64,000 nucleotides of DNA. It comes from Dethiobacter alkaliphilus. GTDB lineage: Bacteria > Bacillota > Dethiobacteria > DTU022 > UBA8154. The notes under the pieces are model-generated. The model made no database searches and was not told the origin of the DNA. It saw only the letters and a list, made by a program, of their open reading frames with translations. The stretch covers positions 62,001 through 126,000 of the forward strand of contig JAENYV010000001.1 of assembly GCA_016841605.1 (NCBI GenBank), given 5' to 3'. Position 1 is the first letter of the stretch; each line of letters begins with the position of its first letter. Shown here piece after piece: positions 33,767 to 42,712 of this stretch. Made by a program: the position numbers and the translations under genes.

Positions 33767-34042
33767 ATGAAACAGGCATATTTTACCTTTCCAACAACTT
33801 TTCAGGCTATTAAAGCGGAAAAAGCCCTTACGGGGGGGGATTGGGCCTTTAAAATGGTTCCCGTCCCCCGGAGCATCAGTTCCAGTTGTGGGACGGCTCT
33901 GCGTTGTCAACCGGAAGATGCCGGAGCTATCCGTGTTTTCCTCCGGGAGACGCTGGTGGAGACAGACGGTTACTTTGAGTTGGAAGAGGATGTTCCCTCC
34001 GGTTCCTGGTCTTTCTTTAAAAAAGAGGGGAATAAAAATTAA
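33767..34042 (+). CDS. DUF3343 protein, putative Se/S carrier
   Basis: The 91-residue protein matches DUF3343, annotated as a putative selenium/sulfur carrier. It has AYFTFPTTFQAIKAEK, VPVPRSISSSCGTALRC with two Cys that could carry a persulfide or selenide, and an acidic C-terminal part. It abuts a cysteine desulfurase (stop and next ATG adjacent), which supports a role in accepting sulfur or selenium from it. AAGGGGG sits before ATG 33767. Confidence 0.85.
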   Translation: MKQAYFTFPTTFQAIKAEKALTGGDWAFKMVPVPRSISSSCGTALRCQPEDAGAIRVFLRETLVETDGYFELEEDVPSGSWSFFKKEGNKN

Positions 34043-35209
34043 ATGGAAAAAACATTAAAAAGTTGCTATCTTGATAACGCCGCCACCTCCTGGCCCAAGC
34101 CGGAGGCTGTTTACAAAGCTGCTGAGGTCTTCCTGCGACGAGGCGGTGCTAATCCCGGCCGTTCCGGACATACCCGCTCACTGGATGCCGACAGGCTGCT
34201 CTTTGAGACCCGGGAGAGAGCCGCTTCCTTTTTAGGCGCTGCTCAGCCTGAAGAGATTATCTTTACCTTTAATGCAACTGATTCCCTGAACATGGCTATC
34301 AAGGGAGTACTGGAACCCGGTGATCATGTTATCTATACCTCACTTGAACATAACTCTGTCCTCAGGCCGCTTGGCTCACTGCGTCAAAGAGGAGTTATTA
34401 CGACGACAATGGTTTCCTGCGACTCATCAGGATGGCTGGATCCCCAGGATATTGAAAAAGCCATTCGGCCGGAAACCAGGCTGATCATCTGTACTCATGC
34501 CTCCAACATTATCGGCAGAATTCTCCCCGTGGAAGAAATTGGACTGCTGGCAAAAAAAAAGGAAATTCTCTTTCTTTTGGACAGCGCACAGACTGCCGGT
34601 GCTCTTCCTCTGGATCTTTCCCGGATTGGGGCGGATTTGGCTGCTTTTACCGGCCATAAAAGCCTCCTGGGACTTCCTGGAGTAGGGCTGCTCTATCTGC
34701 GCAGCGGTGTGAAAATTAAACCCTGGCGGGAGGGCGGCACGGGAAGTCGCTCAGAGGATGAGCTGCAACCGGAAATAATGCCGGATTACCTGGAGGCGGG
34801 GACAATGAATACTGTCGGTATAGCCGGGCTGAATGAAGGGCTAAAATATCTCCAAAAGGTTGGAATTGAGACCGTTAGGGAGCATGAAATTGCGCTTAAT
34901 CGCAGGCTTATTGACGGTTTAAGTGAAATAAAAGAGGTCCGGGTTTTCGGGGCGAAAGAACCCAGAAAGTCCGTTGCGGTGACTTCTTTTACAGTAGAGG
35001 GGATTGATAGCGGCGAACTGGGCTATATTCTTGAACAGGGTTTTGGAATACTCAGCCGTACGGGACTTCACTGTGCCCCCTGTGCCCACCGCTCCATCGG
35101 TACTTTCCCTCAGGGGACGGTGCGCTTCAGTTTGAGCTGCTTTACCGGGGAAGAGGAGATCGATTACGCCCTTGCATCCCTACAAGAGATAACCTCCCGT
35201 TTTTCTTAA
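34043..35209 (+). CDS. Class V aminotransferase, cysteine desulfurase family
   Basis: The 388-residue PLP enzyme opens CYLDNAATSWPKP and keeps the PLP Lys206 in FTGHKSLLGLPG, plus THASNIIGRILPVE and DSAQTAGALPLDL. The Cys-containing loop HCAPCAHRSIG near residue 340 would carry the persulfide. It is closest to the desulfurase family found next to DUF3343 proteins rather than IscS/NifS or SufS. Coupling to DUF3343 suggests a dedicated sulfur or selenium delivery route, possibly for the Mo enzymes of the window (inference). Confidence 0.87.
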   Translation: MEKTLKSCYLDNAATSWPKPEAVYKAAEVFLRRGGANPGRSGHTRSLDADRLLFETRERAASFLGAAQPEEIIFTFNATDSLNMAIKGVLEPGDHVIYTSLEHNSVLRPLGSLRQRGVITTTMVSCDSSGWLDPQDIEKAIRPETRLIICTHASNIIGRILPVEEIGLLAKKKEILFLLDSAQTAGALPLDLSRIGADLAAFTGHKSLLGLPGVGLLYLRSGVKIKPWREGGTGSRSEDELQPEIMPDYLEAGTMNTVGIAGLNEGLKYLQKVGIETVREHEIALNRRLIDGLSEIKEVRVFGAKEPRKSVAVTSFTVEGIDSGELGYILEQGFGILSRTGLHCAPCAHRSIGTFPQGTVRFSLSCFTGEEEIDYALASLQEITSRFS

Positions 35210-35227
35210 AGTAATGAAAAGGGGGTT

Positions 35228-37297
35228 TTGAAGATAGGCAGCGTTGGAGTAAAGAGTCTTGATTTTTTTGTCCATGCTTTACTTGCTTCCGGTATTCTCT
35301 ACTTTTTGATGGCTTTAACAGGTCCTCAAAAACGGGATACCAGAGGAGGATTGAGTTTTACCGCTCTGATGCTGGGAGGAAGCATATACTCGATCGGATA
35401 TTATTTTGAACTCCAGAGTTTGAATATTTATCATGTATTTAACTGGCTGCGCTTTGAATATATTTCCGTCCCCTTTATTCCCGTCCTGTGGATGCTTTTT
35501 ATACTCCAGTATACCGACCGGGCAAAGCAGTTGAAAAAGTTTGCTCCCGCTGCACTTTTTATCATTCCCACTATTACGTTTGTTCTCATTTTAACAAACG
35601 ATATTCATCACCTTTTTTACCGCTGTTTAACGTTACCCACAACAAATCCGCTTTCCATTGTCTTGCTGGAGAAAGGTCCGTGGTACTGGGTACATATCTC
35701 TTATTCCAACATCTCCTTTCTGGTAGGGAGCTTCATTTTGCTTTATTCTTCCCTTCAGTCCGGGGCCTATTATAGAAAGCGTTTTTTCCTTCTCTGGATT
35801 GGCTCCCTGGTGCCCTGGGTCTGCATGATCATCTATCTTCTGGGAGGTTCCCCGATGAATCTTGATCTGGGGCCCTTTGGTTTAATCTTTGCCGGAATAA
35901 TAACCATTTACAATTTACACCGCCATAAGCTGTTTGATCTTCTTCCCGTTGCCAGAGCCAATCTTTTTGAGACCATTCAGGACTGTGTCCTGGTTTTGGA
36001 TTCCCAAAACCGTCTAGCCGATATGAACAACGCCGCGTCTGTACTTTTTGGAGTAGATAAATCATTTTTCGGTCGGCCGGCGGATAACCTCTTTAATATC
36101 TTTCAGATACAAGATCCGTTACAGCATGATAGTAAAAATATCCGGGATTTTCTTCTGCAATCTGCAGATTCCCGTAATTCCATTGCCTGCTCCTATAATT
36201 CCGGAGACGGAATACGCTGGGTTGATATCCGGGTCTCTCGGTTGTATGATCAGCATGAGGCATCCCAGGGATGTATCATTATCATCAGGGACATTACCGA
36301 AAGTAAGCAGGCGGAGAACTTGCTCAAAATACAGCGCGATCTGGCCCTGTCTCTGGGAAATGCCGTGAAGTTCAAAGAAACGCTGGACCTTTGTCTGGAT
36401 GCTGCTATCAAAGTTTCCCTTATGGACAGCGGAGCAATGTACCTTCTTGACGAAACAGAAAAAGTTTTCAGACTGGTCTGCCATACAGGTTTTTCGGCTT
36501 CTTTTGTTGAGGCGACAGCACACCAGGAACCGGAAAGGGCCGGTATCCGGCTCGACTTGGTCGAACGGCCTGTTTATACTCGTTACCGGGATCTGGGCAT
36601 CCTCCCGGATGAGGCAGGAGCAGAATGCCCCGAAAACTTGGAAGCCGTTGCTGTTATCCCTATCAGGCATGATGACAGTACTATTGCCTGCATGATTATT
36701 GCTTCCCATACCCACAAGGAAGCTCCCGCCTTCTCCCGGACAGCCCTGGAGACTATTGCCGGTCAAGTCGGACAGGCAATTGCCAGACTTCTCTATGAAG
36801 AAAAATTGCGGTATTTTAGCATGCATGATGCGTTGACCGGTCTTTATAATCGTGCCTATTTTCAAGAGGAACTGCTGCGCTTAAGCAAAAGCAGGGAATA
36901 TCCCATTACCATTCTTTCTATAGACGTGGACGGGTTAAAACCGATCAATGATAATTTGGGGCATATCATGGGTGATACTCTGCTCAAAGCTTGCGGGGAA
37001 GTCCTGCGTAAGTCTATTCGTTCATCGGATTTGGCAGCCAGGCTGGGAGGCGATGAGTTTGCTATTGTTTTACCCCGGTCAGACACAAGCATTGGGCAAA
37101 AAATTGCGGACCGGATACAGATACTTATAGAAAATTATAACAGGAAACACTCTGAACTGCCTCTTCGTATCTCTATAGGGATAGCTACAGCCAAAAGCGA
37201 TAAGAAACCGCTGAAGGAGATTTATAAACAAGCGGACGACCTGATGTATAAGAATAAAGAAATTCGCAAAAAGCGGACTTTGCATGCAAATAACTAA
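35228..37297 (+). CDS. Membrane-bound diguanylate cyclase (7TM-PAS-GAF-GGDEF)
   Basis: The 689-residue signalling protein has about seven N-terminal membrane spans (1-225, HisKA_7TM-like sensor), a PAS domain (about 240-355), a GAF domain (about 370-515) and a GGDEF domain (about 525-685). The active motif GGDEF is intact in RLGGDEFAIVL, and the product-inhibition RxxD site (RSSD) sits five residues before it, so it should make cyclic di-GMP and be inhibited by it. No EAL or HD-GYP gene lies nearby. TTG 35228 is used, but AAAAGGGGG is only 2 bp away, so the start is poor. Confidence 0.9.
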   Translation: MKIGSVGVKSLDFFVHALLASGILYFLMALTGPQKRDTRGGLSFTALMLGGSIYSIGYYFELQSLNIYHVFNWLRFEYISVPFIPVLWMLFILQYTDRAKQLKKFAPAALFIIPTITFVLILTNDIHHLFYRCLTLPTTNPLSIVLLEKGPWYWVHISYSNISFLVGSFILLYSSLQSGAYYRKRFFLLWIGSLVPWVCMIIYLLGGSPMNLDLGPFGLIFAGIITIYNLHRHKLFDLLPVARANLFETIQDCVLVLDSQNRLADMNNAASVLFGVDKSFFGRPADNLFNIFQIQDPLQHDSKNIRDFLLQSADSRNSIACSYNSGDGIRWVDIRVSRLYDQHEASQGCIIIIRDITESKQAENLLKIQRDLALSLGNAVKFKETLDLCLDAAIKVSLMDSGAMYLLDETEKVFRLVCHTGFSASFVEATAHQEPERAGIRLDLVERPVYTRYRDLGILPDEAGAECPENLEAVAVIPIRHDDSTIACMIIASHTHKEAPAFSRTALETIAGQVGQAIARLLYEEKLRYFSMHDALTGLYNRAYFQEELLRLSKSREYPITILSIDVDGLKPINDNLGHIMGDTLLKACGEVLRKSIRSSDLAARLGGDEFAIVLPRSDTSIGQKIADRIQILIENYNRKHSELPLRISIGIATAKSDKKPLKEIYKQADDLMYKNKEIRKKRTLHANN

Positions 37298-37448
37298 TCT
37301 CCATTCATAGAATTTTTGCTATTAATATAGATGAAACAAATTATCGCATCCGGTTTTAAATTAGAAATAAAGGGATTTGAGTCAATTTATCGAAATATAT
37401 TAATTAAATACAAAAAATATACTTTTCCTGAAAAAGGGGAGTTATTAA

Positions 37449-39437
37449 ATGATGGATTTCAAAATTTCAGTTGAAAATAATTTATTGTTTAATATTAGAA
37501 ATAAAAAAGTTGTTAAATTAATGAAAGATAATTGGGAACAATTTATATACAATGGTATAGAAAGCGAATCTGTTCGTGGTACTATTTTTCGCTCCTGGTT
37601 ACGCTGCCGTAAAAATAATTTAGATCCATATAAAGGATTAAATAATAATATTTTACCTGAGCATGAAGTTAAAAATCGTTACGACAACGTTAAGGAAATG
37701 CTTGATGTAGCCAAGCCTTTTATGAAATCTCTTTATACTTTGGTCAAAGGCTCTGGGTATGTTGTTATGTTTCATGATAAAGACGGGATTTTGCTAGAAC
37801 AATTTGGTGACCCTGATATGATGCGATATATTGAATCACTGAATGTTGTTCACGGAGCTACATGTAAAGAAAGCATAGTAGGCACCACAGCACCTGGTAT
37901 TTGCTTGATCGAACGGAATCCCACCCTGGTTTATTTTAAGGAGCATTATTGTATAAATTACCATCAATGGACCAGTTCTGCCTCGCCAATTTTTGATACG
38001 GAAGGAACTTTATTCGGCACTTTAAATCTAGCAGGAAAGTATTACAGAACACACATTCATACACTGGGTTTGGTTGTAGCAGCAGCAAAAGCAATTGAAA
38101 GGGAGTTATCTTTGAAAGCGGTAAAGAGCAAGTTTAAAAAGACTAATTTATATATTGATGCTATTATTAATTCCGTATCAGAAGGAGTAATATCATTCAA
38201 TGAGGATGGAGTAATTAACCATATTAATCAAGTTGGCGCAAATATGTTGGGTTTGTCCCTTGATGAATGCGTAGGTGCTCCAATAAACAGATTATTCAAT
38301 GACGTGAATCTTATTAATACTCTTTCTGAAATGTTCGAAAAAACAAGAAACAATAAATTAACACTACAAACTCAAAATGGAAAAATTAAAGTCGATACAA
38401 CTTTCAAAGTGGTTAGAGATGATGAAGGTACAATAACATATATCGGGACTTTTAATAAAATTGATAAATATGAAATAAATGTAAAGAATAGAGCATTGAA
38501 TGCAAAATATACTTTTGATGATATAGTATTTGTTAGTAAGAAAATAAGGAATCTTGTCGAATATGCCCAAAATGTTTGTTTAAATGATTCTACAGTGCTT
38601 ATCGAAGGGGAAAGTGGAACAGGCAAAGAATTGTTTGTGCAGGCTATTCACAATTATAGTATTCGGAAAACAAAACCTTTTATTGTATTAAATTGTGCTG
38701 CTTTGCCAAAAGACCTTATTCACAGTGAACTATTTGGTTACGAAGGGGGTTCTTTTACAGGTGCCTATAAAAGTGGAAAACAGGGTAAATTTGAGCAAGC
38801 CAATGGGGGAACAATTTTTTTAGATGAAATTGGTGATATGCCTATAGAGGTTCAAGCAAATTTATTAAGGGTTTTACAGGAAAAAGAATTCATGCGAATT
38901 GGTGGGGAGCAAAGTATTAGCCTTGATGTAAGAGTTATTGCAGCAACTAACAAGCAATTACAAAACGAGATTAAAAAAGGTAATTTTCGCCAGGATCTCT
39001 TTTACCGATTAAATATTATTCATATAAATTTGCCACCTCTCAGAGAAAGACCTGAAGATATTCTGCCGCTTACCAGGTTTTTGTTACAGAAACATTGCCG
39101 GAGAAACAATTGTTCTGTACCTTCAATCGCACCAGAAGTCGAAAACATTTTTCTTTCGTATTACTGGCCTGGAAATGTTAGAGAACTAGAAAATGTAATT
39201 ATTAAAATACTTTTTTCCTTAAAAACAGATACCATTACTACTAATAATTTGCCAGATGAACTATTAAATAGCACAAAAAATATCAAAGTCGTCTCTTTGG
39301 AAGATTTAGAAAAAAATGCCATAATTAAAGCTCTGGATTGTTTTGATTTTAATATCTCAAAAGCAGCAAAAGGGCTTGGTATTACTAGAGCATCTTTATA
39401 TAACAAAATTAAAAAATATAATATAATGGTAGAATAA
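37449..39437 (+). CDS. Sigma-54-dependent activator, AcoR-like (GAF-PAS-AAA-Fis)
   Basis: The 662-residue enhancer-binding protein has an AcoR-type GAF region (about 55-215), a PAS domain (about 230-345), the AAA+ sigma-54 domain (about 370-600) and a Fis-type HTH (about 618-658, AAKGLGITRASLYNKIKK). Walker A is GESGTGKE, and the sigma-54 contact loop reads GSFTGA in place of GAFTGA. DNA is very AT-rich. A hairpin terminator and then a clear -24/-12 promoter driving the SDR/oxidoreductase operon lie downstream, so I infer it activates that operon in response to a small aromatic or carbonyl ligand. Confidence 0.9.
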   Translation: MMDFKISVENNLLFNIRNKKVVKLMKDNWEQFIYNGIESESVRGTIFRSWLRCRKNNLDPYKGLNNNILPEHEVKNRYDNVKEMLDVAKPFMKSLYTLVKGSGYVVMFHDKDGILLEQFGDPDMMRYIESLNVVHGATCKESIVGTTAPGICLIERNPTLVYFKEHYCINYHQWTSSASPIFDTEGTLFGTLNLAGKYYRTHIHTLGLVVAAAKAIERELSLKAVKSKFKKTNLYIDAIINSVSEGVISFNEDGVINHINQVGANMLGLSLDECVGAPINRLFNDVNLINTLSEMFEKTRNNKLTLQTQNGKIKVDTTFKVVRDDEGTITYIGTFNKIDKYEINVKNRALNAKYTFDDIVFVSKKIRNLVEYAQNVCLNDSTVLIEGESGTGKELFVQAIHNYSIRKTKPFIVLNCAALPKDLIHSELFGYEGGSFTGAYKSGKQGKFEQANGGTIFLDEIGDMPIEVQANLLRVLQEKEFMRIGGEQSISLDVRVIAATNKQLQNEIKKGNFRQDLFYRLNIIHINLPPLRERPEDILPLTRFLLQKHCRRNNCSVPSIAPEVENIFLSYYWPGNVRELENVIIKILFSLKTDTITTNNLPDELLNSTKNIKVVSLEDLEKNAIIKALDCFDFNISKAAKGLGITRASLYNKIKKYNIMVE

Positions 39438-39469
39438 TATTAAAATAAAAATATGCGGTCACTAAGTTG

Positions 39470-39497
39470 GCTCCTGGATAAACCAGGGGCTTTTTTT
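39470..39497 (+). terminator. Terminator of the first sigma-54 activator gene
   Basis: GCTCCTGG-ATAAA-CCAGGGGC (one G-T pair) followed by T7. Confidence 0.88.
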
Positions 39498-39795
39498 GTG
39501 TACGGCGGGGTGGCATCTGCTGTGCACTAACACAGCAAAGTTGCTGATAAGGACAGCGGCCACGTTACGGAAGTAAAACGAACCGGGAGTCCGGAAGACG
39601 ACAATCACGAAGGTGGAAATTCACGTTGATATAAACCTTATAAAGATTAGATCAGGGGAAGTCTAAATTAGCTATGTAAAAAAATTGTACACATTACACT
39701 GGTAACGTTGGCATCCTTTCTATAATAAATATTTTAAAGCATTTTCAAATACGGTAGAATCGCATTTTAGATAAATTTTGTGTAAAAATATTAAA
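39498..39795. other. Gene-free stretch with GC-rich patch and direct repeats
   Basis: From 39500 to about 39630 the sequence is noticeably more GC-rich than its surroundings and includes a TGCTGTG/CACAGCA hairpin, with no start-coded ORF of useful length; its origin is unexplained. Closer to the sigma-54 promoter, GCATTTT is repeated at 39739 and 39762 (23 bp apart), a spacing that could fit activator sites on one face of the helix. Confidence 0.4.
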
Positions 39796-39812
39796 TTGGC
39801 ATAGATTTTGCA
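39796..39812 (+). promoter_or_regulatory. Sigma-54 promoter of the SDR/AOR operon
   Basis: TTGGCATAGATTTTGCA carries GG at -24 and GC at -12 separated by exactly 10 bp. Transcription should start near 39824, giving a leader of about 240 nt. Confidence 0.8.
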
Positions 39813-39876
39813 CAATTTAAGGGTAAAGGGTAGATACATTAACTCATTCTATATTTTTTTTAGGAGGGATTTGGTT

Positions 39877-39891
39877 ATGGATTATGGTTAG
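39877..39891 (+). other. Four-codon leader minigene
   Basis: AGGAGGGA at 39862-39869 is followed at ideal spacing by ATG GAT TAT GGT TAG. This is a near-perfect translation start that yields only Met-Asp-Tyr-Gly. It lies about 55 nt into the sigma-54 transcript, 170 nt before the SDR gene. Confidence 0.45.
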
Positions 39892-40063
39892 ATAAAGTTT
39901 TTTAGGCATTAATCATTATAATTTTAATTATCGGAAAAAAGTATGATCTTTAGGCTTTAAAGCAAAATATGATAGGAATTTTCTGAAAATTAATGGGAGG
40001 TGAGGCGTTAAGAGCTAAGCGCAAGTGAAAGTAGTATTTAAAAAATAAAGGAGGTTTATTCAG

Positions 40064-40819
40064 ATGAGATTTGAAGACAAAGTAGTTATTATTACGGGTG
40101 CTGGTCAGGGTATTGGCAGAGTGTTTGCAAAAGTTTTTGCAAAGGAAGGAGCAACAGCCGTAGTTGCGGATTTAAATGTTGAAAAAGCTGAAGCGGTGGT
40201 GACGGAGTGTAAAGATCTTGGTGGGAACGCTATTGCTGTGTCAGTAGACGTCTCTGATGAACAAAGTGTTCAGTCTATGGTGGACAATGTGATGAATGTA
40301 AAAGGCAAAATCGATATTCTCGTCAACTGTGCTGCTATATTTTCAACAATTAAAATGAAGCCTACGGAAGAAATAACTGTAGATGAGTGGGATAAACTTA
40401 TGGCAGTAAATTTAAAAGGAACATGGCTTTGTTGCAAAGCAGTTATTCCAGTTATGAAAGCCCAGAAAAAAGGGAAAATCATCAATATGTCTTCTTGTTC
40501 TTATTTAGAGGGACGTCCAAATTACACTCATTATATCTCGTCAAAGTCAGGAGTGCTTGGTATTACTAGAGGTCTGGCCAGGGAACTCGGTGATTGGAAC
40601 ATTACCGTAAATACAATTATGCCTGGAGCAGTAAGTACTGAGATTCCTAGAGGAACGGTTACCCCTGAGCAGCTGAAGGCCATGCTTGATCAGCGCTGCA
40701 TTAAACGCGTGGAAGTTCCTGAGGATCTGGTTGGCCCTCTATTCTTCTTTTCTTCTGAAGAAAGTGATTTTGTCACCGGCCAGTCCCTTTGTGTTAATGG
40801 AGGACAAGTAATGCAGTAA
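40064..40819 (+). CDS. Short-chain dehydrogenase/reductase (FabG-like)
   Basis: The 251-residue classical SDR shows the cofactor motif TGAGQGIG, NCAAIFS (NNAG-like), the catalytic Ser in INMSSCSY, and the Tyr/Lys pair in YISSK. An Asp after beta-2 (VVADLN) favours NAD(H) over NADP(H). It is the first gene after a sigma-54 promoter, 12 bp ahead of an aldehyde:ferredoxin oxidoreductase, so it may make the aldehyde or ketone that enzyme uses. RBS AAAGGAGG precedes ATG 40064. The substrate is unknown. Confidence 0.88.
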   Translation: MRFEDKVVIITGAGQGIGRVFAKVFAKEGATAVVADLNVEKAEAVVTECKDLGGNAIAVSVDVSDEQSVQSMVDNVMNVKGKIDILVNCAAIFSTIKMKPTEEITVDEWDKLMAVNLKGTWLCCKAVIPVMKAQKKGKIINMSSCSYLEGRPNYTHYISSKSGVLGITRGLARELGDWNITVNTIMPGAVSTEIPRGTVTPEQLKAMLDQRCIKRVEVPEDLVGPLFFFSSEESDFVTGQSLCVNGGQVMQ

Positions 40820-40831
40820 GGAGTGAATAAA

Positions 40832-42670
40832 GTGTTTGGATTTGCAGGAAAATGGGCTGATATAGATCTTACTAATCGTACTGTCAAATATATTGATTTT
40901 TCCGAAAGAATACTGAGGGATTACTTGGGCGGTACAGGTATCGGAGCGAGAGTACTTTATGATCGGGTAAAACCGGGTGTGGAATGGGATAGCCCTAAAA
41001 ATTGTATTGTTATCGCGGGTGGCCCTTTAAATGGTACTCGTGCGGCTGGGTCAGGAGCATTTTGCGTTGTCACGAAAGGTCCACTTACCAACGGGTCTAC
41101 CTCAGTGCAAGCAAATGGTTTTTTGGGAGCTTACCTGAAAACTTCAGGGATAGACGGTCTGATTATTGGGGGTATTTCTGAAGATTGGGTTTATTTATAT
41201 ATACATGACGGGGTTATGGAAATTCGCGATGCCCGCGATTTGCTTGGGTTAGATACTCTTGACACGGAGAAAAGGGTAAAAGAGTTGATAGGAAAAACGG
41301 GTCATAAATCCAGTGTGTTTGGTATCGGTCCGGCGGGAGAAAAATTAGTGAAATTTGCCGCTCTGGTTGGTGATAAGGGACACGTGGCAGCACATAACGG
41401 GGTTGGGGCGGTTCTGGGGAGTAAAAAAGTAAAAGCTATTGCTGTAGAACGTGGGAAGTTCAAGACGTCATTATTTGATCCGAAGCGTGTTACAGAGCTT
41501 TCCAGGCAAATGATTGAGGATGCCAAAAAGAATATGCCTGAAATGGAAAAAGGAACATCTTTTCTTCTCCCTATCTACATCCGAACAGGAGTGCTGCCGT
41601 ATAAAAATCTTAACTCAAATATAATCCCCGATGAGTACCTTAAACTTGGGGGAGATTACTACCGCGAAAAGTTTGATTTAAAACGAGAACCATGCTATGC
41701 CTGTCCCAGTAAACACTGCCACATAGTAACAGTAACCGAAGGGCCGTATACCGGATTCGTTGGTGAAGAACCGGAATACGAACTAATGGCTGGTATGGGA
41801 CCGTTAATCGGCAATAGTGACCCCGGGGCAGCGGTTGTTCTTGCCGACACGTTGGATAGGGTAGGTGTAGATGGGAATGAAGGTAGTTGGTTGATAGCGT
41901 TTGTAATCGAAATGTTCGAACGAGGTTTACTGAACTTACAAGATACGGATGGACTGGAACTCCGTTGGGGTAACGTGGAAGCAGTACGTGCCTTGATCTA
42001 TAAAATAGCTAACAGGGAAGGGATAGGCAACGTATTGGCTGAGGGAGTGAAGAGAGCGGCCCGGCACTTTGGCGGAGAGGCGCTGAATATGGCTGTTTAT
42101 CAAAATAAAGGTCATGCTCCGCGGGGCCACGATCACCGATCGCGCTGGTCGGAGATGTTTGATACCGCTGTTTCAAATTGCGGTACCATTGAAAGTACGC
42201 ACGTTCGTTTATCACCAGATGAGGCTTTTTCATCGGAGACGATTGCCGATACACTTGCTAAAGGAAAGACCAGGTGTTTTGTGGATTCTTTAGTTATGTG
42301 CATGTTTCCCACACAAACGATGCTTTCAAGGAATATTGAACAACTTGTTGAATTAATTAGAGCCGCTACTGGTTGGGATTATACCGATGAAGAGGGTTAT
42401 AATCAGTCTTTACGAACAGTTAATTTATTAAGGGCATTTAATGTGCGGCATGGTATTTCTACGGAGATTGAACGTCCATCTTCAAGGTATGGTTCAGTAC
42501 CGGTGGATGGTCCTACTCAGGGAAAAGATGTTATGTTGATTTGGGATGAGACACTTGATCGTTATTATAATCTAATGGGATGGGATCGCAAAACCGGTAA
42601 ACCATATCAGGATACTCTGCTTAAATTAGGTTTAAATGATGTTGTTGGAGACTTGTATAAAAACGCGTAA
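40832..42670 (+). CDS. Aldehyde:ferredoxin oxidoreductase-family tungsten/molybdenum enzyme
   Basis: The 612-residue protein is full length for the AOR family (GKWADIDLTNRTV, LGGTGIGARVLYDRV, GPLNGTRAAGSG, and the pterin-binding KGHAPRGHDHRS region). Iron-sulfur ligands are Cys288, Cys291, Cys296 and Cys490, but the first cluster motif is CX2CX4C (CYACPSKHC) instead of the usual CX2CX3C. It should oxidise an aldehyde to the acid with ferredoxin, or run in reverse. GTG 40832 is chosen because AAGGAG lies 8 bp upstream. Sigma-54-driven with the SDR and MBL genes. Confidence 0.9.
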   Translation: MFGFAGKWADIDLTNRTVKYIDFSERILRDYLGGTGIGARVLYDRVKPGVEWDSPKNCIVIAGGPLNGTRAAGSGAFCVVTKGPLTNGSTSVQANGFLGAYLKTSGIDGLIIGGISEDWVYLYIHDGVMEIRDARDLLGLDTLDTEKRVKELIGKTGHKSSVFGIGPAGEKLVKFAALVGDKGHVAAHNGVGAVLGSKKVKAIAVERGKFKTSLFDPKRVTELSRQMIEDAKKNMPEMEKGTSFLLPIYIRTGVLPYKNLNSNIIPDEYLKLGGDYYREKFDLKREPCYACPSKHCHIVTVTEGPYTGFVGEEPEYELMAGMGPLIGNSDPGAAVVLADTLDRVGVDGNEGSWLIAFVIEMFERGLLNLQDTDGLELRWGNVEAVRALIYKIANREGIGNVLAEGVKRAARHFGGEALNMAVYQNKGHAPRGHDHRSRWSEMFDTAVSNCGTIESTHVRLSPDEAFSSETIADTLAKGKTRCFVDSLVMCMFPTQTMLSRNIEQLVELIRAATGWDYTDEEGYNQSLRTVNLLRAFNVRHGISTEIERPSSRYGSVPVDGPTQGKDVMLIWDETLDRYYNLMGWDRKTGKPYQDTLLKLGLNDVVGDLYKNA

Positions 42671-42712
42671 GACACAATCTTCAATTAAAAAAATTTTAAG
42701 GAGAAATTATTT

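Noticed and set aside
36119-36865. 248-codon minus-strand ORF inside the diguanylate cyclase gene
   Set aside because: Antisense to PAS and GAF coding sequence; composition follows the real gene's codons.
39500-39640. Group II intron remnant
   Set aside because: Some phrases look intron-like, but I could not find domain V or a reverse transcriptase fragment.
39889-39891. TAG of the four-codon minigene as a pyrrolysine codon
   Set aside because: Read-through meets another stop after six codons and there is no sign of pyl genes in the window.
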